DNA from: Pigoraptor vietnamica
Taxonomy: Eukaryota; Opisthokonta; Filasterea
DNA length: 20,113 bases
Assembly (NCBI GenBank): GCA_943704525.1
Contig: CALSCQ010001647.1
Coordinates: 1 to 20,113, forward strand
Direction: 5' to 3'
Of the stretch, positions 10,306 through 19,334 are shown one piece after another. The translations under genes and the position numbers were made by a program. Below the pieces are notes generated by a model. The model saw nothing but the letters and a program-made list of their open reading frames with translations, searched no databases and was not told where the DNA came from. Numbering within the stretch: the stretch's first letter is position 1; each line of letters begins with the position of its first letter.

Positions 10306-10782
10306 GCGGCGTCGGAGACGTCGGCGCTGATGTGCGCAAGCAGTCGCCGTTGTTCCGTTGTTGAGATGCTGCAATAACGCACAGCTTCGTATATACACAC
10401 TAAAAAGCCCGAGGCTGGTCCCTCGGTTTATAAAAAAAAAAAAGAGTTCTATATTGGTGTCCGCACGTGCTCAGTAGGTCCCCTGTCAGGCGCGCCCACA
10501 TGTTGTTGACTGTTTCGGTAGAAGAATGCACGGTATGCACCGGCGCACATAGTGCCTTGTCTCTTCACTTCCCGCCCTTCGTCCGTATCTCTGTGCAATT
10601 ACACACACACACGCAGTGTACGCAACGTGCGCCGTGCAATTTGCAGTTCACGAACACACTGCATGCATGCGTCGGTCTCTCACGCCTTCACGAGACAAAT
10701 CGCAGAAGCTTCACATTACCTCCAACTATACGACAAGTTACCCCAACAGAAAAAAAGTATCGCGATAAGCTCTATTGCGAAC
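10306..10782. other. Spacer downstream of the HECT gene
   Basis: No supported gene. It holds a 6-bp stem with 6-nt loop (CCGAGG at 10409-10414, CCTCGG at 10421-10426) followed by a run of 12 A at 10432-10443, then GC-neutral sequence leading to the next start codon. The hairpin presumably lies in or just past the 3' UTR. Confidence 0.55.
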
Positions 10783-11366
10783 ATGGACGAACTCGGTCGC
10801 CCCCGCCGCGCGCTGCACAGCAACCAGGGCGCTGCGGACCCCTCGGTCGCCGCTTGGAATGACATGCAGCGAGCCAACCCGACCGACGAACGCGAGACGT
10901 TCGAAGGGATCTCGGGCACGTGAGTGACACTGTCTGATTTTCAGTTGTCTGCTGCACGCTCCAAAGACGACGCTCTCACTTTACACAGTTCGGGCTAACA
11001 TGACTCAACACACGTCATGGTGACCTCTGACGTCGGTGCTTGCCATCGCGTGCAGTGTGAACGACGCCGAAGTCCAGGCTCAGGGGTTCCATACCGTGGA
11101 GAAGGGGTACGTTTACACGAAACAGCACCGGCGCGTTTACATGACACCATTCAGAATGTGCCGCCCGTTTGCTTGTGGCTGGCAGCGATTATCGCAGTAC
11201 TAGTCGCCAATGACCCTCAATGTCGCCAGTGGTGTTGACCCACACTCCCTGCTGCAGGCCGCCAGCCATGGGCTCCATTACAGGCGCACCCGACGCCTCC
11301 CACCCGCAGTCGACGCCCCTTGCGCCGCCTCAGGACACCGACATGACCCCTCTTAGTGGGCTGTGA
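10783..11366 (+). CDS. Small unrecognised protein, three exons (possibly a fourth)
   Basis: Proposed exons 10783-10919, 11056-11106 and 11258-11366 give 98 residues, starting MDELGRPRRALHSNQGAADP and ending TDMTPLSGL before TGA. The product is hydrophilic and Pro/Ser/Thr/Asp rich, with no signal peptide, membrane segment or domain that I recognise; it is probably disordered. Splicing is supported by good donors (GTGAGT at 10920, GTACGT at 11107) and acceptors (TGCAG, CTGCAG) with matching phases. Without splicing the first frame stops after 46 codons. The terminal TGA is itself inside a perfect GTGAGT donor at 11363. Splicing from there to 11946 would replace the stop and extend the protein to 167 residues. 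It lies on the same strand between the HECT E3 and UBE2G1. No homology supports it, so confidence is limited. Confidence 0.45.
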
Positions 11367-11410
11367 GTGAGCGAATGTCCGGCGTCACGCCGTTTTGGTG
11401 GCCGAAATGA

Positions 11411-11428
11411 ATTGTAACAGAACGTAAC
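11411..11428 (+). promoter_or_regulatory. ATTGTAACAG motif with second GTAAC copy
   Basis: ATTGTAACAGA is followed at 11-base spacing by ACGTAAC, repeating the arrangement at 3339-3357. A CACGTGA E-box-like site follows at about 11434. Whether it serves a promoter here is unknown. Confidence 0.35.
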
Positions 11429-11945
11429 ACATCACGTGACTGATGACGAAAATGCGCGGCATCCGCGGCACTCCCGCCATTTTTTTGGCCCCTTTTCGTG
11501 CAAAATTCCAATTTGCGACACGCGGACAGAGTACGGGGTGGGGTTGTAAGTTGAATTTGTGGTGAAATTGTGGAAAATAGTGTGTTGAATTCAATCTAAA
11601 GGCACGGTCGAGTCACCCTGTCTCCAGGTGGGGCAGTGCGGAGATCTCATTTTTGGCTGCTCGGGACTCGCACATTGAAAAACGCCGAAACACTCTCATG
11701 AAATTGTCGATTTTCAGTGCGTCGAATCGATCCATCGACTGCGAACTGAAATTGTGTCAGGTTTTGCGGATCTTTTGCGGCAATTTTTCAATATAATGCA
11801 CCGATGACGCGTACTCAGAGGCTTGCTAAATCGATACGTCGCTAAGTATGGAAATTTCTATGAAAATGGATGGCGCGTAATAAATCGCCCGCAAATAGCT
11901 GTACGAGACAACGATTGACACACGCACACACACACACGCGCGCAG

Positions 11946-12156
11946 TTGCTCACTTCGCGCACTTTCCCCTGTCCCTACAAGCGACGCCATTAATTTCGAC
12001 GTGGACGCGTTGAACGGCGCTTTAAGCGTATTATTCCCAGAGGACCTGCGAAAGGGGTGCTTTTCGCACGACGAGTGTACTAGGGCGTTGCCGTCTAGCA
12101 TTCCGTTAGTCTATTGCCGCATTCTACAGCGTTTTCTTACGCGACGAGACGTGTGA
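11946..12156 (+). CDS. Possible additional exon of the small upstream gene
   Basis: An open stretch after a CGCGCAG acceptor reads TSDAINFDVDALNGALSVLF, PEDLRKGCFSHDECTRALP and then ILQRFLTRRDV before TGA at 12154-12156. It has no in-frame Met, so it needs an upstream exon. Joining from the GTGAGT at 11363 fits the phase (CT plus T) and would give a 167-residue protein with a 583-nt intron. The peptide is mixed hydrophobic and charged, as in a folded segment, but I do not recognise it. It could equally be a chance open frame. Confidence 0.3.
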
Positions 12157-12258
12157 GAGGCGACTTCTCAGTGCATTCCGGCTGCGTGCGTTGCGTTTCG
12201 CGTGCATCTTGTGTCTCTATTTCGGAGCCGTACGAGTGTGCGGCACCAGTAACGGATA

Positions 12259-13273
12259 ATGGCCGTGGAACAGGGCGCGTTGCTGCTCCGCAAGCAGCTC
12301 CAAGGTAAGCTGTGCATTTCAGCGCTGCAATTGAGCACGTACACTTCCGCCGCCTCTAACTGTGCCTTTTGTCTCGATTCCACCTGCGACATCGCCCTCT
12401 TCACCCTCATCCACTTGACAATTTCGCTGCTGTCTTGTGCGTTGTCACAATTCTTGTGCGCCCTCTGCAATTACCCGCGCGTACTCATGTTGTTGTGCAT
12501 CGCATCCCTCTTCTCTGCAGAATTGTGCAAAAACCCCGTCGAGGGCTTTAGCGCGGGCCTCATTGACGACAATGACTTCTACAAGTGGGAGGTCATGATT
12601 ATTGGCCCGCCGGACACGCTGTACGAGGGCGGCTTCTTCAAGGCCCACCTCATCTTCCCGAAGGAATACCCGCAGCGACCGCCCAAGATGAAGTTCATCA
12701 CAGAGATTTACCACCCCAACGGTGAGCACTTACGCACGTGGACAAAACGTTCTTGTGGCCTCCTGGCGCGACTCCTTGTGTGGTGTTGTGAATGTCGTTG
12801 TCGATGTGTGTGCGCATGCTCTGACACTGTGGTGTGGTCCCTGCATGCAGTGCACTCGAACGGCGACGTGTGCATCTCGATCTTGCACGAGCCCGGCGAA
12901 GACAAGTGGGGCTACGAGAAGGCGAGCGAGCGCTGGCTTCCCATCCACACGGTCGAGACGATTCTCCTCAGTGTCATTTCGATTCTGTCCGACCCCAACG
13001 ATGAGTCGCCGGCGAACCTCGATGCTGCGGTGGGTCTTGCGGTGAAATTTCCGTGCGAGCGTGGAGCGTAGCGATGTACTCCACCTTGCCGTAGGGGCGA
13101 AATGTTCTATGTTCCGGCGTGGCGCACGCCGATGTTTCCGCAGTTCGTCGTACGTAATACTAACCTGTTGTCCGTTTTTCTCTGAGCAGAAGGATTGGCG
13201 TGAGCGACGAGAGGAGTTCAGGCGCAAGGTGCAAAATTGCGTGCGAAAGAGCCAAGAGATGGCATTCGACTGA
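12259..13273 (+). CDS. UBE2G1: Ubiquitin-conjugating enzyme E2 G1
   Basis: Exons 12259-12304, 12521-12721, 12851-13029 and 13190-13273; total 510 nt, 169 residues, against 170 in human UBE2G1. The product reads NPVEGFSAGLIDDNDFYKWE, then IIGPPDTLYEGGFFKAHLIF, PKMKFITEIYHPN, NGDVCISILHEPGEDKWGYE and SPANLDAAKDWRERR, nearly colinear with animal UBE2G1. The catalytic cysteine is residue 90, preceded by the HPN motif at 80-82. The acidic insert after the active site (HEPGEDKWGYEKASERW) is the hallmark of the UBC7/UBE2G class, known for K48-linked chain work including ER-associated degradation. Introns 1 and 2 are multiples of three and stop-free, so an open frame runs unbroken from 12259 to 13071. 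Those segments would split the UBC fold, so they are introns. Confidence 0.96.
13158..13164 (+). promoter_or_regulatory. TACTAAC branch point in UBE2G1 intron 3
   Basis: An exact TACTAAC lies 25 bases before the acceptor CAG at 13187-13189, with a T-rich tract between. This fits the branch-point consensus and supports the last intron. Confidence 0.6.
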
Positions 13274-13841
13274 GCGGCGCAAACCATCTGCTCGATATTG
13301 CCCCGTCATGTTGTTTTGAATTTTTTTTTTTTGCCGCGGGGAGAGGACTTGGCGACTGAGCGAGCGGCGCGGGCGCAGTGGTAGTGCGGGAGTTGCGCGG
13401 TGCCGCAATGGTTTTGGTTTTGCCGCCTCCTTTGTATACATCATATTATCCTCGTTTCGTACTTTATCCTTTTTCTCACCCAATTTTTTTTTCCCTCTTG
13501 GGTGCGTCGTCGTCGTCCTTGTCACCGCTTTCCCTTATCGTGTTGTTTGCACTGTCGTTTATTCTCTGTCTCTGCCGCGAGAGTGTTGAAGCAATAAGAA
13601 AAGAACGGGGCTTCTATGTACTGTATTGACGGTAAGAAAGAGGGGAAGGTGTCTTGTTAATTGGAGAGGGCATTCACGAGAGAAGTAAGTCGACAGATAT
13701 GTACGCGCGCAGCCATTGGGGCGCCGATTCCCAGTCTTTGCGAGAGAGAAGACAATGCACAATGACTGCGCGTCGAGACAGATGCAAAAGCGTGGAAACG
13801 TTGCCGGGACCTGCAAACCATAAGATTCCGTGAAAAGAGAT
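13274..13841. other. Convergent 3' spacer between UBE2G1 and the minus-strand ankyrin gene
   Basis: No supported gene over 568 bases. A run of 12 T lies at 13321-13332, and pyrimidine-rich sequence covers about 13440-13570. It is probably the 3' UTRs of both flanking genes. Confidence 0.6.
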
Positions 13842-15413
13842 TCATACGACAACGCATACTGCCAGCTCACAAGCCGGCCAAACTGGCCGCGCACCTTCGC
13901 TCACGCACAGGACGTCCAAGAGAGATCTTTTCTTGTGCAATTCGTCTGGTTGGACTATCTTGGGCAACACGAGTGGCATTTCAAACGACAATGTGCGAGG
14001 GTGGCTCGCACTATCGAGGTTGAAAAACAACAAGGGACGAGCCAGTTGGTGACCATGTTGCGCCAGACAGAATATCGCCCGCAACCGTTCGTCGTCGAGG
14101 GTCTCGCAACGCAAGATGGCATCCAGACATAGGTTGACACTCTCGACGCAAACGTTTGGCGAGGCCCCCAACTCGAGCAGACAACGAACAACATCCGCGC
14201 CCGATCGACGTACAGCTTGACTCAACAGCGTGGCCCACATGTACACATTCGACATGTACTCCCATCGCGCAACACGATTCAAATCTCCACCGCGAGCGAC
14301 GAACCGCGAAATAAACTCAGGAAATTGGTCCCCCAAAAAACAATACGACGCCGACCGGACCAACAGCGAGTGTCCAATCTCGGAAGTACAAAAATTCTCG
14401 ACGTTTTCGATCAAGTACATCGCCGTTTCCGCCGACCCTACGCCACCCACTGAACAACGCGACTCGCTCGCACGGTCGATGCGAAAGCCGTTCGCCGCGA
14501 TCAGCTTGACAAATTCGACACCGGCATCGAGCGAATTCGCAAGCACACACTCGGCGTGAATGTCGGCGCCAGCGCGGACGAGAAGCTCTGCAATATCGAT
14601 GCGACTGTTACGAATGGCGACCGCAAGTGGTCCCTCGTGGCCGTCCTCCTCGTAATAGCAATCCTCGTGGCGCCGCCCCAACGATGGATTCGCGCCAAAC
14701 TCGAGCAACATGCGTACAGCTTCCACGTCGCCGATCTGTATATAGAGCGGAGGACATGCTTGAAGACTTGAACGAACAGGACACTGGCAAGACATATGCT
14801 TACCTCGCACGCAACGAAGATTGGCGTAGAGCCGTGCACGGTTGTGCAGAAACTATTGAATAACCGGCTGGTGAAAAGGGTGTAACGATAAGCAGTGAGG
14901 ATGTATAAACTCACACAATGACCAACACGACATGACGTACTCAGCGTGCGGATCGAAGTCGGCATACAATTGGTCGTAGTCCGGCTCCACAACTTTCGCA
15001 TTCGGATCGGCCCCACTTTCAAGAAGCCAACGCACAACGTCGTGGCGCCCGTAATTGACGGCGCAGAAGAGAGGCGTGAACCCAAGGCGGGGGTATATCT
15101 CGCAATGAATCGACGCGCCCTCTACGACGAGCCATCGTGCGAGTTCGAGGTGGCCAAAGGCGCACGCTGAATGAAGCGCCGTGCGATACTCGGCCGGTGG
15201 GACGTCTAGCGAGTGAAAACACCAGTCCGGGTTAAGCAAAACAGTGCCTTTGAAGGAGAGTTCCCTTTCGAGCGTTGCAGAGTCGCCCAGCTTGGATTCG
15301 ATCGTAATTTTGTGCACTTCGCCTACGATGTCCTTCCCCTCGCGGCGCAGACACTCGAGACAGTCGCGGTGGCCGCGCTCGGCGGCAAGGCGGACGGAAT
15401 CGCAGCACGCCAT
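13842..15413 (-). CDS. Ankyrin-repeat protein, three exons
   Basis: Minus-strand exons 15413-14941, 14867-14804 and 14735-13842; total 1431 nt, 476 residues. Ankyrin motifs include TALHSACAFGHLELARWLVV, FTPLFCAVNYGRHDVVRWLL, STPIFVACE joined to IGDVEAVRMLLEFGANP, GPLAVAIRNSRIDIAELLVR and ADVVRCLLELGASPN. The 64-nt middle exon completes an ankyrin repeat across both junctions, which supports it (donors GTACGT and GTAAGC, acceptors CACCAG and TACAG). No signal peptide, membrane segment or catalytic domain is seen. The C-terminal 100 residues (ending WPACELAVCVVV) are not recognised. It is probably a soluble protein-interaction scaffold. The start at MACCDSVRLAAERGH begins directly in a repeat and is head-to-head with the NDUFV3-like gene. 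Confidence 0.85.
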
Positions 15414-15672
15414 AGTGTAGGGAGCACGAAGACAACGGACTGCGCACGACCGAGAAATGAGGGGGTAAGGGTAACGAGGAAAGCAGCAACCAAACGGGCC
15501 GGTAATGGTTGAAAGGACACGGCAAAGGTATTGCTTATTGACGTCACTGTGATGCAAATGCCAAATGGTGCCGATAGTGAAAGAGGGCCGACATCCGCCT
15601 CACGGACGCTTTTGTGTAAACGGCGCTTGCGTGCGTGTGCCGCGCTGTGGAAAATGCTGCCGAGGGTACCTA
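15414..15672. promoter_or_regulatory. Shared upstream region of the ankyrin gene (-) and NDUFV3-like gene (+)
   Basis: A 259-base gap between divergent start codons. It contains the perfect palindrome TGACGTCA at 15540-15547, CGGTAATGG at 15501 (also at 19239) and GACATCCG at 15591 (also at 3359). Bidirectional use is inferred from orientation. Confidence 0.55.
15540..15547. promoter_or_regulatory. CRE palindrome TGACGTCA
   Basis: An exact 8-base CREB/ATF-type bZIP site roughly midway between two divergent starts. The match is exact; regulation by a bZIP factor is inferred. Confidence 0.5.
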
Positions 15673-16405
15673 ATGTCGCGCGGACTTTTCGGGTGCGTTT
15701 CTCATTTCCTCCATGGTCGCTGTGCGACAAGTGTGGTGTGGCTGTTTACGCAACGGCACTCTCGCTCTTAATCGTAGGTTGGCTTGAGTCGTCTGCTTGC
15801 GACAGACACAAAGCCCCCCGCGGCTGCACCCCCCAAGGAACAGCCGAAGGCGGAGGCGCCGAAGGGTACGTTTGGGGTGTCATGCGACAAATGCGGCACG
15901 GTGTCTCTCTCCTTTTTTTCTGGTCGTCTCGTTTTGGCCCCTACCTCGCAGTTTATTCCATTGCGTCTGTCTATTCGCATTCGTACATTCGTACCTTCTG
16001 TGTGTTCGCATTCTTCGACTCGCACGTCGGAACCTTGTATTCCCTTTCTCATCATCGTCGCCAATGCGACATCAGCTGCTGCGCCCGAGCCGTTCAAGCC
16101 GCGCGTGGGCACGGCGAGCGCCAACGTGGGCGTCCCCATGCCCGACCCGGAGGCTTCGTCCGTTTACAAGAACACGCAGGTGTGTAAGCGGTTAGGGTGT
16201 TCCCAAGTCAATTTGCGCACAGGCAAGCTGTCTTCTAAAATGGCTTGTCGTGTCCTTTTTGTATGCGCGCTTGCTGTGATTCAAAACTCTCACACGCATC
16301 TCATGCACGCAGCACCACAAATTTAACGAGTACACGTACTACGACGTCGACGCGAACATGGCCAAGCACCGCCTTCCCCAGCCACGGCCCGCGCCAAAGG
16401 CCTGA
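15673..16405 (+). CDS. NDUFV3: NDUFV3-like mitochondrial complex I accessory subunit
   Basis: Proposed exons 15673-15692, 15789-15865, 16076-16179 and 16313-16405; total 294 nt, 97 residues. The C-terminus SSVYKNTQHHKFNEYTYYD followed by KHRLPQPRP closely parallels the animal NDUFV3 (10-kDa flavoprotein subunit) ending, recalled as YKNLQHH.Y..YTF.D...SKFR.PQP. NDUFV3 sits in the NADH-oxidising N module of complex I in the mitochondrial matrix. The N-terminus MSRGLFGRLLATDTKPP looks like a short mitochondrial presequence and is followed by a Pro/Ala/Lys-rich linker, as in the short animal isoform. The first junction is the weak point. The donor GTGCGT at 15693 fits only an acceptor ending GAG at 15788; using the better-looking TAG at 15777 would need another donor. 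Exons 2 to 4 are well supported by phase and the conserved end. It converges on SETD4. Confidence 0.75.
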
Positions 16406-16616
16406 AAATTGCTACTTTTAACGACCGGTGTCATTGATTCAGCGTGGGGTTACAGCAAGCGTCTGTGTGGACGACGCGTGCACGAGGGGGTTGCATAGTG
16501 TGTAGGTTTGAATTTCGCGCGTGCGTGTGCAGCGACGCGCGTCCAACGGAGCACTCTTTCCGTCCTTATGGAAAACATGTCCATTTAGATTTCAAATTGA
16601 CGCAATCTCTTTGTGT
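16406..16616. other. Convergent 3' spacer between NDUFV3-like gene and SETD4
   Basis: 211 bases between facing stop codons, with no coding signal and no canonical AATAAA seen. Confidence 0.6.
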
Positions 16617-19153
16617 TTACCGTTTGGCGCCCTCGAGTGTTTTTCGTGCGCACACAAGAGTGGCAAGCAGCATTCCCACCGATACCACCCACACGCGCCG
16701 CACGTTATCGCAGTGCGCGCACACAACATCCGCGTATCCCCTCTCCCTCTCTTTGCCACCGTGCGCGCCCACGTGCGCCTGCCACCGCCGAAAGACGTCC
16801 TGCACTGCGCTGTCCGAATCGCCGCAAGCGCCAAACACGCGCGCGCCCTCACTTTTGAATTGCTCCGTCAGATCACTTTCACCGGAAGCCGACTTCACGA
16901 ATGACACCCACGACGACGGCGCGTCGACGCCCTCGAGAATGGCGCGCGAGGCCCATTCGTCGGCGACCGAGATGCGCACGCCGTGCCGAGCCAGTTCTCG
17001 TTTGCACACAAGCGCAACGAGCCACGCCGCGTGTGCTTCGTTCTCGTCCGAAAGCACCGACCCGCTCATCACGCACGACCATTCCGCCATCTCCGCCTTG
17101 CTCATCGCGAGTGTTCGTGCGGCGACGAGAGTGCGATAGGACGGCCCGTCAAACGTGCATGAGAGAGACGCGAGGAGTCCATGCTCGCGCACCGTGTATG
17201 TTTTCCGCTCCATAAGCTTCGACTCGAACAGCGTCGCAAAAGAAATCGACGCGGCCGATTGCAGCGCCTTGGACGGGTGGGGCGCGCGTGGGTGTGGGGG
17301 AGCGCGCGAGTGTGCGGGCTTCTGCACGACTGACCGCAACTCGCTGCCCATCCACAGATCGACGAGTGCGCGAAGAGACCCCGCCGTGGGGGCTGTGGGC
17401 GTCGCGGCCGCCTGCGTGCTGCTGGCCCTGCGACAAGATACGCATTAGCCTCTGGCGAACGAACAGTCGCGTTTTCTAGCAAAGAGGGGGTGGAAACCAA
17501 CGATGCAAGGGTCAGAACAGCGTACTGAGATGCGAGATGACAGCACTCCCACAACAACACCCCAGTCCACCCACGCGAGGGACATGATGCTCGCAAACGA
17601 GTCATCGAGCGCCACGGCGTCGTTCGGATTGTCCGCGGACGCAAAGCCGTATTCGCACAGAAGGGATACGCTGTCGTGGCCACCGTACATTATGAAGGCC
17701 TGTCGCACATAGTACGTGAGAAATTGCACCGATTAACAAGGAGCTGTCACGAAGACAGGACTAATGTATATGTAAGTGTGTGTATGTGAGCGGGTGAGTG
17801 TGAGCGTGCGCCCAAGAGCGCTTGTGTGAACACCCACGCCCAATGCAGCGACAACAATCCGCACTGCCCACCTCCGTCCCCCTCGCAATGGGCGTCCTTG
17901 TCCTAATGACGTACGCACCGGCGACGACATCAAAGTCACCCGTGACGTCCGCCGTGTGCGAGTGATTGAGCATGTCGAGAAACGGCGCGAGTGCGTAGTG
18001 TGCCCCATCCCCGCGCGACCCAGCACCACGTAACCTCGCCTCCGCCGATTGAGATAAGGCGCCCGACTCGTCGACGTAAACGGAGCGCGTGTTCACAGCA
18101 CACCACGCCCACACGAGATCGTCCATGCTTGGACCACGTGGCTGCAAAGCACGTGTCGCACACTTACATTGTGCGTTCGGGAGCGACGCAAAGAAGCGTT
18201 CGATGGCCGCAAAGGCCGCGAACGCTCTGCATGTGCGCCTAGACGTCAGTCGTAGTGCCGTGTCATGCGTACGAGATCATCGCACAGGATCAACATCTCT
18301 CAACCCTATGGCAGTCAAGCGGGCACTACGACCGCACATGACAAATAGTTCCAACGTCCAACTGCGTACGCACTTGTCCCTTAGCGCCGACGCAAGGCTC
18401 CCAACGGCCGGCGGCATGAGGCTCCAGCACGCGCTGCCCATCGACAGCGGCGTACCGTAGAACTCCGGGAGGACGTCGAGGTATGGGTGGTAACACAACA
18501 CACGCCCATCGCCCCTTCTATGCCGGAAATAAGAGTGCGACGACACATAAGACATTATGTGCAAGGTGTGTGGTAACGCGTGTCCCTCGTGACTTAAGCC
18601 AAGGCATGTGTGAATAGCGCACACGTGTGAATAGCGCACACGTGTGAATACCGCACACGTGGAACAGCGCACACAAGCAGCAGGTGGGTCTGAACACACG
18701 ACAATGCCAACCGTTGATCGCCGGACGACAGCGAGGCACATCCATCGCAGCACACGCGACAGCGCAGGCGCTCGAACACAAGAAATGCGAGAAGTGTCTC
18801 AAGCGGCGTAAGTGACACTTGCGAAGCAGCAATCAACGGCGCAAAGTGGGGCGACTCGGCTGCCGTTCGCGATGTGAGCAAGACATGCCTGCATGCATTC
18901 GAAACGACGTGAGCGTGAATCCAGCAATTAGGAGCAACAGCATGCACTCGCCGGCTTTTCCTCACCGCGGCACTGAGATCAACACATCGCCCGCGCCAAA
19001 GTCCCTCTCCGCACGGAGCCCACGGCCCGTGTGCTCAAACACAGCGCAAGAGAGGCCGACACCTGATGCGCCACACGGCCACCCGCACGCACGCAACCAC
19101 GCCTCGAACGCCCTTGCTTTGGGGTCCGACGTAGTGTCGCCCACGCAGCTCAT
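16617..19153 (-). CDS. SETD4: SETD4-like SET-domain protein methyltransferase, six exons
   Basis: Minus-strand exons 19153-18966, 18888-18754, 18517-18374, 18226-17872, 17699-17575 and 17427-16617; total 1758 nt, 585 residues. The split SET fold shows TGRGLRAERDFGAGDVLISV (about 42-61), YHPYLDVLPEFYG, LVWAWCAVNTRSVYV, LAPFLDMLNHS (NHS at 243-245) and IMYGGHDSVSLLCEYGFAS (275-295). These are the SAM- and substrate-site motifs of the SETD3/SETD4/Rubisco-LSMT class and are closest to SETD4 as I recall it. The C-terminal LSMT-type domain begins near VREHGLLASLSCTFDGPSYR and includes SVLSDENEAHAAWLVALVCK. SETD4 proteins methylate lysines on histones or other proteins. The chain is longer than human SETD4 (440), partly through an Ala/Pro/His-rich linker after residue 316. 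The exon 2 donor (GTGCTG at 18753) is chosen by phase and is uncertain. Confidence 0.88.
17763..17816. repeat. TG-rich low-complexity tract in SETD4 intron
   Basis: A stretch of TGTG/GTGAG variants on the plus strand in the intron 17700-17871. No coding signal. Confidence 0.6.
18608..18675. repeat. 17-bp tandem repeat with palindromic ends in SETD4 intron
   Basis: Three copies of GTGTGAATAGCGCACAC start at 18608, 18625 and 18642, the third with one change. A degenerate fourth starts at 18659. Each unit begins GTGTG and ends CACAC, so each could fold into a short hairpin. The array lies in the intron 18518-18753. Confidence 0.9.
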
Positions 19154-19334
19154 GGCTGTGGAGACGCGAGTGGCGCACACGCTAAGGTTTTCCTCAAGGA
19201 TCCGTTTGCTGGCCGGCGAGTTGAAGAATTCGGCGGGTCGGTAATGGCACGTGGATTGTAACAGGCGCGAATCAGTTTGTTTACTTGAGTAATTGTGAGT
19301 ATCGTGCCTCCTTTCACTGCGTTCGGACAACGAA
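19154..19334. promoter_or_regulatory. Shared upstream region of SETD4 (-) and the right-hand ankyrin gene (+)
   Basis: Only 181 bases separate the divergent start codons. It holds ATTGTAACAG at 19255-19264 and CGGTAATGG at 19239-19247. The SETD4 frame stays open upstream to 19384 without a better-supported start. I chose the Met at 19153 because upstream residues do not resemble SETD4. Confidence 0.5.
19255..19264 (+). promoter_or_regulatory. ATTGTAACAG motif
   Basis: Third copy of the decamer seen at 3339 and 11411, here without a clear second GTAAC half. It lies 80 bases before the ankyrin start codon. Function inferred. Confidence 0.35.

Larger units (their letters stand above)
11367..12258. 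other. AT-richer region upstream of UBE2G1
   Basis: Apart from the possible exon at 11946-12156 I see no gene. The stretch 11390-11900 is visibly AT-richer than its neighbours. It carries an ATTGTAACAG motif at 11411, CCCGCCATT near 11472 (also present at 3333), an AATAAA hexamer at 11879-11884 and a short CA/CG repeat at about 11918-11943. It may be an intron, a promoter or both. Confidence 0.45.

Noticed and set aside
10409-10443. Bacterial rho-independent terminator
   Set aside because: All flanking genes are spliced and eukaryotic; the tract after the stem is A on the coding strand, not T.
11385-11594. 69-codon minus-strand open frame
   Set aside because: No domain, no splice context and AT-rich non-coding composition; likely chance.
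12259-13071. UBE2G1 as one uninterrupted 270-codon exon
   Set aside because: The extra segments break the UBC fold right after its first helix and right after HPN, have good GT/AG ends, and their removal restores near-perfect UBE2G1 length and sequence.
18142-18167. Apparent intron with perfect GTAAGT and TTTGCAG in SETD4
   Set aside because: It would be only 26 nt and removing it shifts the frame. Reading through keeps the SET frame and gives spacing like animal SETD4 between FFAS and LVWAWC.
18608-18675. CRISPR-like array
   Set aside because: Units are contiguous 17-mers with no spacers, in a eukaryotic intron.
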